Source of the DNA: Myxococcus guangdongensis
GTDB taxonomy: Bacteria; Myxococcota; Myxococcia; Myxococcales; Myxococcaceae
Direction: 5' to 3'
DNA length: 64,000 bases
NCBI RefSeq assembly: GCF_024198255.1
Contig: NZ_JAJVKW010000019.1
Span: 62,001-126,000 of the forward strand
The translations under genes were made by a program, and so were the position numbers. Under the pieces are notes generated by a model, which saw nothing but the letters and a program-made list of their open reading frames with translations, searched no databases and was not told the origin of the DNA. Below, piece by piece: positions 19,873 to 30,300 of the stretch. The stretch's first letter is position 1. Every line of letters starts with the position of its first letter.

Positions 19873-21960
19873 ATGAGCACCGTGCGCTACCTGTCCCTTG
19901 GACCCTTGCTCGCCGGGGCGGGCTCCCGAGCCTTCCTGGGGCTCGCCCTGGAAGATGGACTGCCTCCCCGCCCCGTCGTCCTCATCTGGGCGCCACAGGA
20001 GGTGGTCCAGAGCCCCGAGCTGACGGCGAAGCTGACGCGTGAGACGAGCCGCGCGCTCGTCTTCGAACACCCGAACATCCTCCGCGTCCACAGCCTCGCG
20101 GCCCAGGACGGGGGACTGGCCCGCGTCACCGAGTTCGCCGACGGCGAGCCCCTGCGCCGCGTGTTGGAGGCGAGCCCGCGGCTGCCTCCGCCCCTGGCCG
20201 CGCTGGTGGCGGCGGACGCGGCCACCGGCCTGCACTACGCGCACATGGCCGGCAACGACGACGGCACGCCGCTGGTGCACGGCGACGTGCGGCCCGAGAC
20301 GCTGATGGTCTCGTTCAGCGGCCTGACCAAGGTGACGGGCTACGGCGCGCTGAGCGTGGCCCCGCGCGAGCGCGACGGCAAGCGCGTGAAGAACCGCCGT
20401 GCGTACAGCGCGCCCGAGCAGCTGCTGGGTGGACGCGAGGCGGTGAACGTCCAGTCGGACGTGTTCCTGTTGGGGCTCGTGCTGCACGAGTGCCTCTCCG
20501 GGAAGATGCCCTTCAAGGACAACGCGGACCCGGACAAGGCGACGCTCACGCGCACGCTGCCGACGATGTCGCAGGACGTGCCGCTGAAGCTGGACGCGGT
20601 GGTGCGCAAGGCGACGGCGAAGCGCGCGTATGACCGGTATGCCTCCGCGCACGCGTTCCGCGAGGCCATCGTCGAGGCCGTGGGCACGCTGCCCGCGCAC
20701 ACGCTGCTCGCGGACTACCTGGCCAAGCTCTTCCCGCCGGAGAACGAGGCCCGCGCGGCGAGGCGTCGTGTCATCGACGCGGGCATCGCGGACGTGCTCC
20801 AGAAGACGGGCGTCCCGCCCCCGGCCGTGGCCGAGTTCCTCGCCACCGGCGCCCTGCCCGCCTCCATCATCCCGAAGGTCTGGCCGGCGATGCAGGGGCA
20901 GCTGTCCATCCTCGCCGCCGTGTCGGGGGGAACCAGCGAGGTGCAGATCGCCGAGTCCTCCTCCGCGCCTGTGGTGACGGAGCCCGCCGCCGCTTCGACG
21001 AGCGCGTCCCAGGTCACGAGCATGACGCCAGCTCCGGCGAGCAGCGCTTCACCGGCCGCCCCCGAAGCCACGGCAAGCGCGCCCACGGGCAGCACGGCCT
21101 CCGACGCGACGACCGAGACGACGGGCAGCACGGCGGTGGCCGCGAAGACCTCCGAGCCCACGGGCAGCACGGCCGCGGCGACGAAGACCTCCGAGAGCAC
21201 GGGTAGCGCTCCCGTCGTCGGAGCGACTCCGCACCAGCCGGCGGGGACCGCCGTCACGACGGGTCCGCAGGTCTCGGCGCCCCAGCCCGTGGCCGCCACG
21301 CCGGCGGGCCCCGTGCCGCCTCCGAGCCCAGCCGCGCCGAAGAAGTCTTCACGCGGCTGGCTCGCCATCGTGGGTGTTGGCTCCGCGCTGGCGCTCGCGG
21401 GCGCGGCGGTCATCGTCCAGCGGCTGCCCACGCAAGTGGAGGCCTCGCTGGAGGACGCCGGCCCCGCCACGGTGGCGCAGGCGGGCGTGGACGGCGACGC
21501 GGGGACGGATGCGGGAGCGGATGCAGGGGCCCAGGTCATCGCCATGGGCTATCTGGACCTCACCGTCGACCCGCGCGTGGACGTGTCCTATCCGGGCGGC
21601 TTCCTCGGCCGCACACCGCTGAGCGTGTCGCTGCCGGCGGGCAAGCACGTGTTCACGCTCACCAACGCGGTGCTCGGCATCCAGCTGTCGCGCACGTTCA
21701 CCATCCCCGCCAATGGGCGCAACGCGCAGCAGCTCTACCTGAACAAGGCCTTCCTCAACGTGCGCGCGCCGAAGGACGCCATCGTCACCCTCGATGGACG
21801 GCTCATCGGCGCCGCGCCCGTCGAGGAGCAGGACGTCTACGAGGGCACGCACCAGCTCCTCGTCATCGCGAACGGCGCGCGCTGGCAGAAGACCTTCAAG
21901 GTCGAGCCCGGCCAGCGCATCTCGTTCGACGTCGACTTCGAGGCGCCGCCCGAGGAGTGA
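19873..21960 (+). CDS. Pseudokinase with Thr/Ser-rich linker, TM helix and PEGA domains
   Basis: 695 residues. The first 280 follow the Ser/Thr kinase fold, but catalytic residues are lost: no Lys in the VVLIWAP strand, HGD instead of HRD (136-138), and TGYG (155-158) in place of DFG. The PE of the APE-like motif (SAPEQLL) survives. About 360-490 is a low-complexity Ala/Ser/Thr/Pro linker with repeated TGSTA units, then one TM helix (GWLAIVGVGSALALAGAAVIV) and two PEGA-like beta segments at the C-terminus. Topology predicts a cytoplasmic pseudokinase and periplasmic PEGA part. A scaffold or allosteric sensor role is inference. Next to the HtrA protease. Confidence 0.8.
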   Translation: MSTVRYLSLGPLLAGAGSRAFLGLALEDGLPPRPVVLIWAPQEVVQSPELTAKLTRETSRALVFEHPNILRVHSLAAQDGGLARVTEFADGEPLRRVLEASPRLPPPLAALVAADAATGLHYAHMAGNDDGTPLVHGDVRPETLMVSFSGLTKVTGYGALSVAPRERDGKRVKNRRAYSAPEQLLGGREAVNVQSDVFLLGLVLHECLSGKMPFKDNADPDKATLTRTLPTMSQDVPLKLDAVVRKATAKRAYDRYASAHAFREAIVEAVGTLPAHTLLADYLAKLFPPENEARAARRRVIDAGIADVLQKTGVPPPAVAEFLATGALPASIIPKVWPAMQGQLSILAAVSGGTSEVQIAESSSAPVVTEPAAASTSASQVTSMTPAPASSASPAAPEATASAPTGSTASDATTETTGSTAVAAKTSEPTGSTAAATKTSESTGSAPVVGATPHQPAGTAVTTGPQVSAPQPVAATPAGPVPPPSPAAPKKSSRGWLAIVGVGSALALAGAAVIVQRLPTQVEASLEDAGPATVAQAGVDGDAGTDAGADAGAQVIAMGYLDLTVDPRVDVSYPGGFLGRTPLSVSLPAGKHVFTLTNAVLGIQLSRTFTIPANGRNAQQLYLNKAFLNVRAPKDAIVTLDGRLIGAAPVEEQDVYEGTHQLLVIANGARWQKTFKVEPGQRISFDVDFEAPPEE

Positions 21961-22065
21961 TTCACCCGAGGTCCCCACCGAAGCCGAGCGCCGACAGCGC
22001 AGGCGAACGGTGAATCGGTGGGGGCATCGCGACGCGGGCGCGTCCCCGGCGGCGAACCACGCCGC

Positions 22066-24021
22066 TCACCACCGGCCGATGCGTGGCTCCAGCCTCAGCA
22101 ACTCCATGATGCGATGGGTATCCACGGGGCGGGCCACGCAGTCGCTCGCGCCGGCGGCGAGGCACCGTCCCCGCTCCTCGTCGGTCAGCTGCGACGTGAC
22201 GACGACGATGGGCAGCGCTCCGAAGCGCGCGTCCTTCCGCAGCGTCCTCAGGACGTCGTATCCCTCGTCCGTCATGGGCACCAGCAGCAGCACCCCATCC
22301 ACCTCGGGCGAGTCCCACAGGACGCGCAGGGCCTCTCCCATGCTCTCCGCGTGGAAGCTCTCCAGGCCTCGCGACTCGAGGACGCTGATGAGTGAGAACA
22401 CCTCGCGGATGTTGTCGTCCACCACGAGCACCCGGTGGCGCGTGGGCCGCTCCAACAAGGCCTCCTGACGCACCAGCGCCTCACGCGCGGAGAACACGAC
22501 ATCCCGCGGGTCCACGGGCTCCCTCCCAGCCACCGCCACCAGCGACTCCGCCTCCACCCGCACGTACGCGGGGATGTCCGCCGCCGACAACTCCATCGCA
22601 TCCAGCTGCAGCGGCGAGCCGCCACCCGCCGCGACCACCGCGTCCCGCCCTCCGACCTCCGCGCCCACGTAGACGTCCGGCAGGTAGAGCGTGAACGTGC
22701 TGCCGCGCCCCAACTCACTGGCGACCTGCAGCTCTCCGCCCAGCAGGCGCGCCAGCTCTCGGCTGATGGACAGGCCCAGCCCCGTGCCGCCGTACTTGCG
22801 GCTCGTTCCCGCCTCCGCCTGCTGGAAGGCCTCGAAGATGCGCTGCAGCTTGTCCTGCGGGACGCCGATGCCGGTGTCCACCACGCTGAACGCCAGCACC
22901 TCCTCGGCGCGATTGAGCACGTCGCTCTCGAAGTGGAACATGCCCTTCGCCACCGGCGCGACGCGCAGCTCCACCCGCCCCAGGTCGGTGAACTTGAACG
23001 CGTTCGACAGCAGGTTTCGCAGCACCTGCCGCAACCGCATCGAGTCGGTCCGCAGGGAGCGCGGCAACCCTCCCGACAACACCACCCCGAAGCCCAACCG
23101 CTTCTGGTCCGCGACATGCTCGAAGTCGCGCTCGATGAGCGACTTCACCTCCGCCAGCGGGACCTCCTCCGCGACGACCTCCAGCTTCCCCGCCTCCACC
23201 TTCGACAAGTCCAGCAGGTCGTTGATGAGGTCCAGCAGGTCCACGCCCGAGGCGTGGATGGTCCGGGCGTACTCCGCCTCGCGGGGCCCCAGCCGATGGT
23301 CCGAGTCCTCCGAGAGCATCTTCGCCAGGATGAGCAGGCTGTTGAGCGGCGTGCGCAGCTCGTGGCTGATGTTCGCCAGGAACTCACTCTTGTGGCGCGA
23401 CGCCACCGCGAGCTTCTCCGTGAAGCTCATGTTGTCCGTCAGGTCCTTCCACACACCCGAGGACCCGCCCCCTGCCTCCCCGCTCACGCCCTCCACGCCC
23501 ACCTGCCGGGCCACCCGGTTCACCTCGCGCGCGAAGTCCGTGAGCCGCTCCACCATCGTGTTGACGATGGTCTTCAGCTCCAACGACTCGCCCCGGACAT
23601 CCGCCTCCAGCGTCTGCGTCAGGTCTCCCCGCGCCACGGCGCCGCTGACGCGGATGAGGTCGCGCACCTGCACGGTGAAGCTGCTGGCGAGCACATTCAC
23701 GCCGTCCACCAACTGCCGCCACGCACCCGAGGCATCCGGCACGTCGACCAGGCTCCCCAGCCGCCCCTCCACGCCGACCTCGCGGGAGACGCGAGTGACC
23801 TCGCGCGTGAGCAGGACGAAGCGCTCGGCCCCGGCGTTGAACGTCCGCGCGATGCGGTCCAACAACGGATGCGTCCCCGACACGGGCACGCGTCGCGAGA
23901 AGTCACCCTGATGGGCGGCCTCCATCGCGGCCAGGAGCGCGCGCAGCTGCGCCTCGTCGCTCCCCGTCTTGTGGTTGCCGTCGTCTTCCAAGCCTTGCTC
24001 CTGGCAGGCCGCACCCGTCAT
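22066..24021 (-). CDS. Hybrid histidine kinase with HAMP-like repeats and degenerate receiver
   Basis: 651 residues, no signal peptide or TM segment, so cytoplasmic. Residues about 30-200 contain tandem HAMP-like units (RDLIRVSGAVARGDLTQTL; VNTMVERLTDFAREVNRVARQVG). HisKA with His220 (SHELRTPLN) and HATPase_c with DTGIGVP and GGTGLGLSIS follow. The C-terminal receiver has the acidic DDN but Leu in place of the phosphoacceptor Asp (VDGVLLLVPM) and Arg in place of the conserved Lys (VARPVD), so it cannot be phosphorylated in the usual way. Multiple HAMP arrays of this kind occur in group III fungal and myxobacterial kinases. Confidence 0.87.
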   Translation of the reverse strand: MTGAACQEQGLEDDGNHKTGSDEAQLRALLAAMEAAHQGDFSRRVPVSGTHPLLDRIARTFNAGAERFVLLTREVTRVSREVGVEGRLGSLVDVPDASGAWRQLVDGVNVLASSFTVQVRDLIRVSGAVARGDLTQTLEADVRGESLELKTIVNTMVERLTDFAREVNRVARQVGVEGVSGEAGGGSSGVWKDLTDNMSFTEKLAVASRHKSEFLANISHELRTPLNSLLILAKMLSEDSDHRLGPREAEYARTIHASGVDLLDLINDLLDLSKVEAGKLEVVAEEVPLAEVKSLIERDFEHVADQKRLGFGVVLSGGLPRSLRTDSMRLRQVLRNLLSNAFKFTDLGRVELRVAPVAKGMFHFESDVLNRAEEVLAFSVVDTGIGVPQDKLQRIFEAFQQAEAGTSRKYGGTGLGLSISRELARLLGGELQVASELGRGSTFTLYLPDVYVGAEVGGRDAVVAAGGGSPLQLDAMELSAADIPAYVRVEAESLVAVAGREPVDPRDVVFSAREALVRQEALLERPTRHRVLVVDDNIREVFSLISVLESRGLESFHAESMGEALRVLWDSPEVDGVLLLVPMTDEGYDVLRTLRKDARFGALPIVVVTSQLTDEERGRCLAAGASDCVARPVDTHRIMELLRLEPRIGRW

Positions 24022-24104
24022 GACGACGCGGCGCGCGCCCTCTCACGACGCCATCTCGCGGCGACCCCGAACACCGGTCGCGGTCTCGCTCATCCCGAAC
24101 GACG

Positions 24105-25490
24105 CTACGCGCTCTTGCGACGGCGCATCATCGCCTCGTACGAGCGGCCCACGCTCTGCGAGAGGATCATCAACTCCCCCACGTCCGGCGGCGTGAGCTG
24201 GTCCGGCCCGTTGTCCACGTAGAGCAGGTGCACGACCTTGCCTCGCACCAGCAGCGGGAGGATGACCGCCGTCGTCGGGAAGCCGCCGCCCAGCAGCTTG
24301 TAGAACACGGCCATCGCCGCGTCCCTGCGCACCGGGCCCACGTAGTGCGAGCGCGTGTCGCGCACCAATCGGAACGTGCTCTGCTCCCGCAGCGCCACGC
24401 CGATGCGCCGCACCGCCGACTCGCGCACGCCGGAGCCCATCCCGTGCCAGCCCGTCACCAGGCTGCCCTGCACCGACAGCAGCAGGTTGCGCCGCCACTT
24501 GCCCATCGCGAAGCGCAGCACCGTGCGCGCCACGTCCTCGCGGTCCAGGCTGCGCGACAGCTCCGCCTGCGCCTCCGCGAAGGACAGCGGCGTCGGAGGA
24601 GGCTCGGGAGGAGGCGGCGTCGGCGGCGCCACGGCCACGGGCGGCTGCGCCACCGGCGGCCTGGGAGGCTGCTGCGCCATCGGCACGCCCACCTGCACCG
24701 GCGGCTGCGCGACGGGCGGCGGCACCTGCACCGGCGGCTGCGCGACGGGCGGCGGCACCTGCACCGGCGGCTGCGCGAGCGGACGTGGAGCCTGCGCGAC
24801 GGGAGGTTGCGCCACGGGGCGCTGAGGCTGCGCGACGGGCATCGGCGGCGCGTCGAGCACCTCGACGCCGGTGATGACCTCCTCTTCACCGACCTCGACG
24901 TCGACGTCGCCGTCCGCGCCACCGCGCAGGGCCTGGGCGTAGAGGGACTGGAACTCCTCCTCGCTCATCAGGTCGGGCGGCTTCTCCCGCGACTTCGCGA
25001 GCTCGACCTCTTCCCGCGAGCCGGGCTTCGGGCGCGGCCGCACCGCGTTCATGTCGATGGCCCGCAGGGGCCGGAACGCCTTGCTGTAGCGGCGCAGCAG
25101 CTGGTTCATCCGGAACTCGGGGATGACCACCGGCACCACGCGCTTGCCCGTCTTGAACGCAATCGCGTCCAGCGTCGTGAAGTCGTGCGGATTGACCACC
25201 GCGACGCTCAACCGCGTCGCGTCCACCCGCATGGGCAGCAGCTCCTTGTCGTCCGCCTGGTTGGGCGGCACCAGCTCCAGCGCCTTCGGGTCCGGCACCA
25301 TCTCGCCGGAGGCGAACGCGGCGTTGTGCAGCGCGCCCAGCGTCTTCGCCAGGTCCTGCTCGGACAGCAGGCCCAGCTCCACCAGGTTCGTCCCGAGCCG
25401 GCCGCCCTGAACCACCTGGGCCTCGAGCGCCTCCTCGAGTCCCTCGGCGGTGACGAGGCCATCCTTCAGGAGCTGTTCACCCAGGCGCAT
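24105..25490 (-). CDS. MshEN (GspE N-terminal) domain protein with Pro-rich linker
   Basis: 461 residues. The N-terminus is the MshEN domain (RLGEQLLKDGLVT...LEEAL..Q...GGRLGTNLVELGLLSEQDLAKTL), which binds cyclic di-GMP in type IV pilus and type II secretion ATPases, but the ATPase domain is missing. A Pro/Gln/Val-rich linker (about 230-320) with PPVAQPPVQV repeats leads to a C-terminal domain of about 150 residues resembling a GAF-type module (LLLSVQGSLVTGWHGMG, VHLLYVDNGP). ATG 25490 coincides with the domain start. Proteins of this design are common in myxobacteria and may read c-di-GMP; the output is unknown. Ends 83 bp before the hybrid kinase on the same strand. Confidence 0.8.
   Translation of the reverse strand: MRLGEQLLKDGLVTAEGLEEALEAQVVQGGRLGTNLVELGLLSEQDLAKTLGALHNAAFASGEMVPDPKALELVPPNQADDKELLPMRVDATRLSVAVVNPHDFTTLDAIAFKTGKRVVPVVIPEFRMNQLLRRYSKAFRPLRAIDMNAVRPRPKPGSREEVELAKSREKPPDLMSEEEFQSLYAQALRGGADGDVDVEVGEEEVITGVEVLDAPPMPVAQPQRPVAQPPVAQAPRPLAQPPVQVPPPVAQPPVQVPPPVAQPPVQVGVPMAQQPPRPPVAQPPVAVAPPTPPPPEPPPTPLSFAEAQAELSRSLDREDVARTVLRFAMGKWRRNLLLSVQGSLVTGWHGMGSGVRESAVRRIGVALREQSTFRLVRDTRSHYVGPVRRDAAMAVFYKLLGGGFPTTAVILPLLVRGKVVHLLYVDNGPDQLTPPDVGELMILSQSVGRSYEAMMRRRKSA
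24610..24840 (-). repeat. Pro-rich coding repeat in the MshEN protein
   Basis: Tandem units of about 36 bp encoding variants of PPVAQPPVQV; three copies around 24690-24780 are almost identical at DNA level. Prone to length change. Confidence 0.75.
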
Positions 25491-25544
25491 GTCGGGCTTG
25501 TAGCCGCGCCCCAACCCCCTCCGCAAGCACGCCGCCGCCCTCGC

Positions 25545-25931
25545 CTAGTCCTCTGGATGATGACTGAGCGCGACGCGATTGCCCTCCGGGTCCCGCACGT
25601 ACACCGTCCACTTCGTCTGGTGCTCCAGCGTCACGCCCGCCTGAGTAAGCTCCGACACCACACGCTCCCGCTCCGCCCGGGCGATGCGGAACGCCAGCAG
25701 CAGCAGGCCCGGGTGCTCATGGCGGAACGGGCGCCCCTCGGGCTCGCCGCTCGACGCCTCGATGGCCAGGAAGCCGCCCCCGGGCACGCCTACCCAGATG
25801 CTCCTCAAGGTGCCGTCCGGCCTCGGATGCCGGGTGAGCTCGGGAAAGCCCAGCAAGTCCCTGTAGAACGCCGTCACCCGCTCGACGTCCCTCGCCTGGA
25901 TTGCCACGTGGTGGAAGCCCTGAACGTTCAT
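25545..25931 (-). CDS. VOC / glyoxalase-superfamily protein
   Basis: 128 residues, the normal single-module size. FHHVAIQARDVERVTAFYRDLLGF at the start and YVRDPEGNRVALSH at the end are the two halves of the VOC metal-binding fold; likely ligands are the His in HHV and the acidic residues in FLAIE and later strands. The reaction cannot be deduced. Divergent from the REC-DUF4388 gene with 28 bp between start codons. Confidence 0.85.
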   Translation of the reverse strand: MNVQGFHHVAIQARDVERVTAFYRDLLGFPELTRHPRPDGTLRSIWVGVPGGGFLAIEASSGEPEGRPFRHEHPGLLLLAFRIARAERERVVSELTQAGVTLEHQTKWTVYVRDPEGNRVALSHHPED

Positions 25932-25959
25932 GGGGGCGGATGGTATGGTCCGCCCGCCC

Positions 25960-27348
25960 ATGGCGCGACTGCTCATCGTCGAGGACAACCACGAGCTGGC
26001 CTCCCTCATCGTCTCCACGGCCCAGAGCCGGGGCCATGACGCGCGCGCCGTGCACACCGGCGAGGCCGCCCTGGAGGCGCTCAGCCCGGGCTCCCGCTGG
26101 GACGCGGCGCTGGTGGACCTGCTGCTGCCCGACATCCGGGGCAGCGAGGTGCTCGGCGCCCTGCGCGCCCACGGCATCCCCGCCATCGCGGTGAGCGGCG
26201 TCTACAAGGGAGATCGGTTCGCGCAGGAGGCCGTGCAGATTCACGGCGCCCGGGGCTTCTTCGAGAAGCCCTTCGAGCTCATCCAGGTCCTGGAGGCGCT
26301 CGAGAAGGCCGGCGGCTTCGAGCCCGTGCCGCGCGCCCCGCCCCCGGTGGATGAAGGCGCCGCGCAGGAGGTGCTGCTCGACGACGCGGACCTCATCGTG
26401 CTGGAGGAGCTGATGCCCACCCCGGAGGATGCGGGGGAAGCAAGCTCTCCCATGCAGGCCATCCCCGACTCCGCGCCGCTGCCCGGACTGGAGAGCGAGG
26501 AGCCCGCGCTCCCCCTGCCCTTCGCCCACCGGGGCAAGGTGTGGTCCGGCGAGGAGGCGTCGCCCACGCCCGCCCCCGCGAAGACGCGGCGCGCCCTGCC
26601 CGAGTGGTCGCTCGCGGGGGACCTGAAGGACACGTCCGTCGCGCGGCTGCTCAACGCCTATTACGAGTCACGCCACCACGGCGAGCTGAAGCTGCGCCAG
26701 GGCTCCGTGCTCAAGGTCGTCTACTTCGAGTCCGGACGCATCGTGTACGCCGCCTCCAACCTGGCCCATGAGCGCTTCGGCCGCTTCTGCGTGCGCCGGG
26801 GTGTGCTCGACGAGGCGAAGCTCGCGGAGGTCGCCGCCGTCGCGAAGGAGCAGGGGCTGCGCACCGGCGAGGCGATGATTCGCCTGGGCCTGTTGGATGC
26901 GGGCCGACGCAAGCAGCTGCTCGAGGACCAGGTGCGCGAGCTGCTCTGGTCCACCTTCCCGTGGACGGAGGGCGCGTACGGGTTCAGCGCGATGCGCCCC
27001 CAGCGCGCCGACCTGGTGAAGCTGTCCGTCTTCCCGGGCGACTTGATTCTGGAGGGCGTGGAGAAGACGGAGACGCTGGTGGCGCTGCGCCAGCGCATGT
27101 CCGCCGGACGTCGCCTCTTCCCCACCGCCGACCCGCCCTACGGTTTGCACGAGCTGAAGCTGCAGGGTCCGCAGGCCCTGCTGCTCGCGTACGCCGACGG
27201 CAGCAAGACGGTGGAGGACCTGCTCGCGCTGGTGGACGTGTCGGAGCGACAGGCCCTCGCCACGCTGCGGGGCCTGGAGCTGCTCGGCGTGCTGGAGGAG
27301 CGGCCGGAGACGCCCAGCCGCCGTCACCGCATCTCCTTCGGTCTCTGA
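25960..27348 (+). CDS. Response regulator with DUF4388 (PATAN) domain
   Basis: 462 residues. Intact receiver (LLIVEDN, phosphoacceptor in ALVDLLLPD, FFEKPFE) at 1-125, an acidic/Pro linker, and a DUF4388/PATAN domain from about 220 (LAGDLKDTSVARLLNAYYESRHHGELKL...VYFESGRIVYA) followed by winged-helix-like repeats (LGLLD..RRKQLLEDQVRELLWSTF) to the end. PATAN proteins occur in myxobacterial and cyanobacterial signalling. ATG 25960 is preferred to the in-frame start 30 bp upstream as it begins the first REC strand. Converges on the MYXO-CTERM gene with a 9-bp gap. Confidence 0.85.
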   Translation: MARLLIVEDNHELASLIVSTAQSRGHDARAVHTGEAALEALSPGSRWDAALVDLLLPDIRGSEVLGALRAHGIPAIAVSGVYKGDRFAQEAVQIHGARGFFEKPFELIQVLEALEKAGGFEPVPRAPPPVDEGAAQEVLLDDADLIVLEELMPTPEDAGEASSPMQAIPDSAPLPGLESEEPALPLPFAHRGKVWSGEEASPTPAPAKTRRALPEWSLAGDLKDTSVARLLNAYYESRHHGELKLRQGSVLKVVYFESGRIVYAASNLAHERFGRFCVRRGVLDEAKLAEVAAVAKEQGLRTGEAMIRLGLLDAGRRKQLLEDQVRELLWSTFPWTEGAYGFSAMRPQRADLVKLSVFPGDLILEGVEKTETLVALRQRMSAGRRLFPTADPPYGLHELKLQGPQALLLAYADGSKTVEDLLALVDVSERQALATLRGLELLGVLEERPETPSRRHRISFGL

Positions 27349-27357
27349 AACGAGCCG

Positions 27358-30300
27358 TCAGCCCTCGCGGCGACGGCGCAGCAGCCGCGCCACCGCGAGC
27401 AGGCCGAACAACGCCGCGCCCGAGCCACCCTGCGAGCAACCACAGGACGACGGCGGCTCACGGTCCAGGGTCCCCGACACGGGCACGCCCTTGAGGAACA
27501 CCTCACCGCTGAAGCGGGACGAGCTCAACAGCCGGGGCCGGGCCACGTACGTCAGCGTGCTCTCCGTGTGGGCCGGGAGCGACACGCCCTCCACCGCGAA
27601 GCCGCCCTCCGTCGACTGCGCCGCGAGCAACTGTCCCGCCACGCGCACGCTGCCAGGCACCACGTCCATGCCCTCGACGTGCTCCACGTAGCGCAGGCCC
27701 GTCACGTCACACGCGGTGGTGTTGCGCAGCGCCACCACCACGCCCACCAGGCCCGTCTCCTGCCCCGCGGAGGCCTCCGTCTCGTGGCGCACGTCGACGA
27801 AGGGGGCCACGACAATCGGCACCGAGTGCACCCGGTCCGCCTGGCCTCCGCCGCTCGCACTCGCGCTCGCGGTGACGCGCAAGGTGACGGACTCGCCCAC
27901 CAGCTCCTGCAGCCCCGTCTCCCGCGTGCTCAGCGTGACGCTCGGGCCCGACAGTGAATCCTCCGTGAGGGCCGGGCCGGACTCGCGCGACCACGACAGG
28001 CTGACCTCGCCGCAGGCGTCCGCGGGAATCTCCTGGGTGAGCCGCGCCGTCGCGCCCTGACCACACCGGGCCACCAACGCCTCTCCCTCCAGCTCACCCA
28101 GCGCGACCGGACGCGCCTGCGCGGTGAACGTCTCGCGCGCGCGGCCCGCCTCGACCGGCGTGGGCCCCTCCGAGAACAGCTCGCCGCGCACGGTGAAGGG
28201 CGTCTGCGAGCAGACCGCCGGGAGCGTGAAGCGCCACGCGCCGGGCACGGGGACGATGTCCGAGGCGATGGGTGCTCCGGACGCGGACTCCAGGAACATG
28301 CGCGCCTTGAGCGCATAGGCCCCCGGGCAGCGCAGCGACGTGCCCAGACGAGCCTCCGCATCCTGTCCGCCCGACAGCTGCATCGACAGGTCCAGGCTCG
28401 CGGAGGAGACGTCCTCGGGCTCTGGCGCCGCCTCCACCTTCACCAGGGACTCCGGACCCTCCAACACCGTCCCGTCCTGCAGCGACATGCGGTTGCGCAC
28501 CGAGAACGTCAGCGAGGCGCTCACGCAGCCTTCGGCCGACACCTGGAGCGCGCGCGCCGTCACGGGCGCGGCCAGGTCGACGGCGACGCCCGCGTCATCG
28601 CGCACCGACAGCCCCGGGGGCACGGAGGTGCTCCCGTCCGCCAGTCGCCACACCGTCTGCACCCCGGGCAGCGCCTGCGTCCCGGCGCACGGATGCAGGA
28701 AGTCCGGACGCACCTCCACGCTCTCGCCCGAGGTGAACCGGCGGACCGCGTCGGGCGCGAAGGGCGCCGAGGGGCGTCCCCAGGGCTGCACGTCCACGCT
28801 GAACGTCGTGGGTGACGAAGGCGTCTGGCCCCGGTCTCTCGCGCGGACCTCGTACGTGTAGCGCGCGCCGGTGGCCGAGCACAGGAACTCGGGCGGCACG
28901 AAGGTGGCGCGGCCACCGTTGCCCTCGGGCACCAGGACGGGCTGTCCCGGAGGCGAGCTCCACACGTAGTCCACCGACTCGCACAGGCCCGCGCCGGGGG
29001 ACGCGGTGAAGACGCGCGAGGGGCCTCCCGCGGTCGTCGAGGCCTGGGCGGGCTGCACGCGCGGCGTGGCGGGCCCCAGCGTGTTCTCGACGCGCACGTT
29101 CACCGTGGTCTGCCGGTCATGCGTGCCCAGGCCGTCGGCCGCGAAGACGGTGAGCTGCGTGGTGGTCGGCTCGCAGACCTCGGGCGCGGTGAGCGTCAGC
29201 GTCACCGCGTCCGGCCGGGGCGTGGCGCTGACATTCAACGTCGACTGCGCCGCGTCCACGGAGACCCGCACCGCGTCACCGTCGGGGTCCGTCGCGGTGA
29301 CATCCAGCGTCCGCGTGGTGCCCTCCGCGATGAGGACCGGGTCCGGGATGGCGCCGAACACGGGCGCCGAGGCGTTGGAGTAGTAGATGACGTTCGGCTC
29401 GATGTTGCTCAGCGTGAGCACGCAGAAGGTGGGGTCCACGCAGGACACCTGATTGAACGGGGCCGATACGGGCAGCGACGCGCCCGCGAAGGCGGGATGG
29501 ATGCGCCACGTCGTGCCCGAGTCCGCCGCGCTCGCGGTGGGCACCGCGCCCAGGACCACGGGCTCTCCATTGCCGTCGATGCCCACCGCCAGACCGAAGC
29601 CCGTCCCCCGGGCGCTGCCCTGCTCGGTGGTGACATCCACGGACGTGATGCGCACCGGCCCCGATTCATACAGGGTGACGCGCTGGAACGTGTCGTTGGG
29701 TGGAACGCCCGCCGACAGCTGCCCCCGGAAGAGCCCGTCCTCGTTGCCCAGCAGCGCGACGGGGTGGGGGCCGCTCGTGGCGAAGAGGTCCACCGTCAGG
29801 AACGGGAGCGCCGTCAGCGAGGTGGGCACGCTGAACTCCGCCAGGCGCTGGTCGCCACGCACGTAGATGAGGTTGGGCGGCCCGACGACCTGGATGAGCG
29901 CGTGCGGCACCGCGCCCGCCGTGTCCGTCACCCCCATCACCGAGGTCGCCTTGAACTGGCTCGTCTGCAGGATGCGCGTGTTCCACGGGAGCACACCGGT
30001 GCCGGACGGCGTCGCGCTCAGCACGAGAATCTCGTTCGTGTCCACGGTGATGGCCGCGTAGCTGCTCCCCGACTGCGTCTGCATCACCCGGCGCACCTCG
30101 AACACGGTGGAGGTGGGAATCTCGGGGATGAACTTCGAGTCGGGGATGCAGTTGTCGTACCCGTAGAGGGTTCCATTCGCATGCACGCCGGCGAAGCAGC
30201 CCCCGGTGGTCAGCAACGTGCCCACCGCGGGAGACAGGAGGCGGAAGGCCACCTGCTCCTCGTTCTCGAAGAGGTCGGCGCCCGTGGAGTGCGCGAGGGC

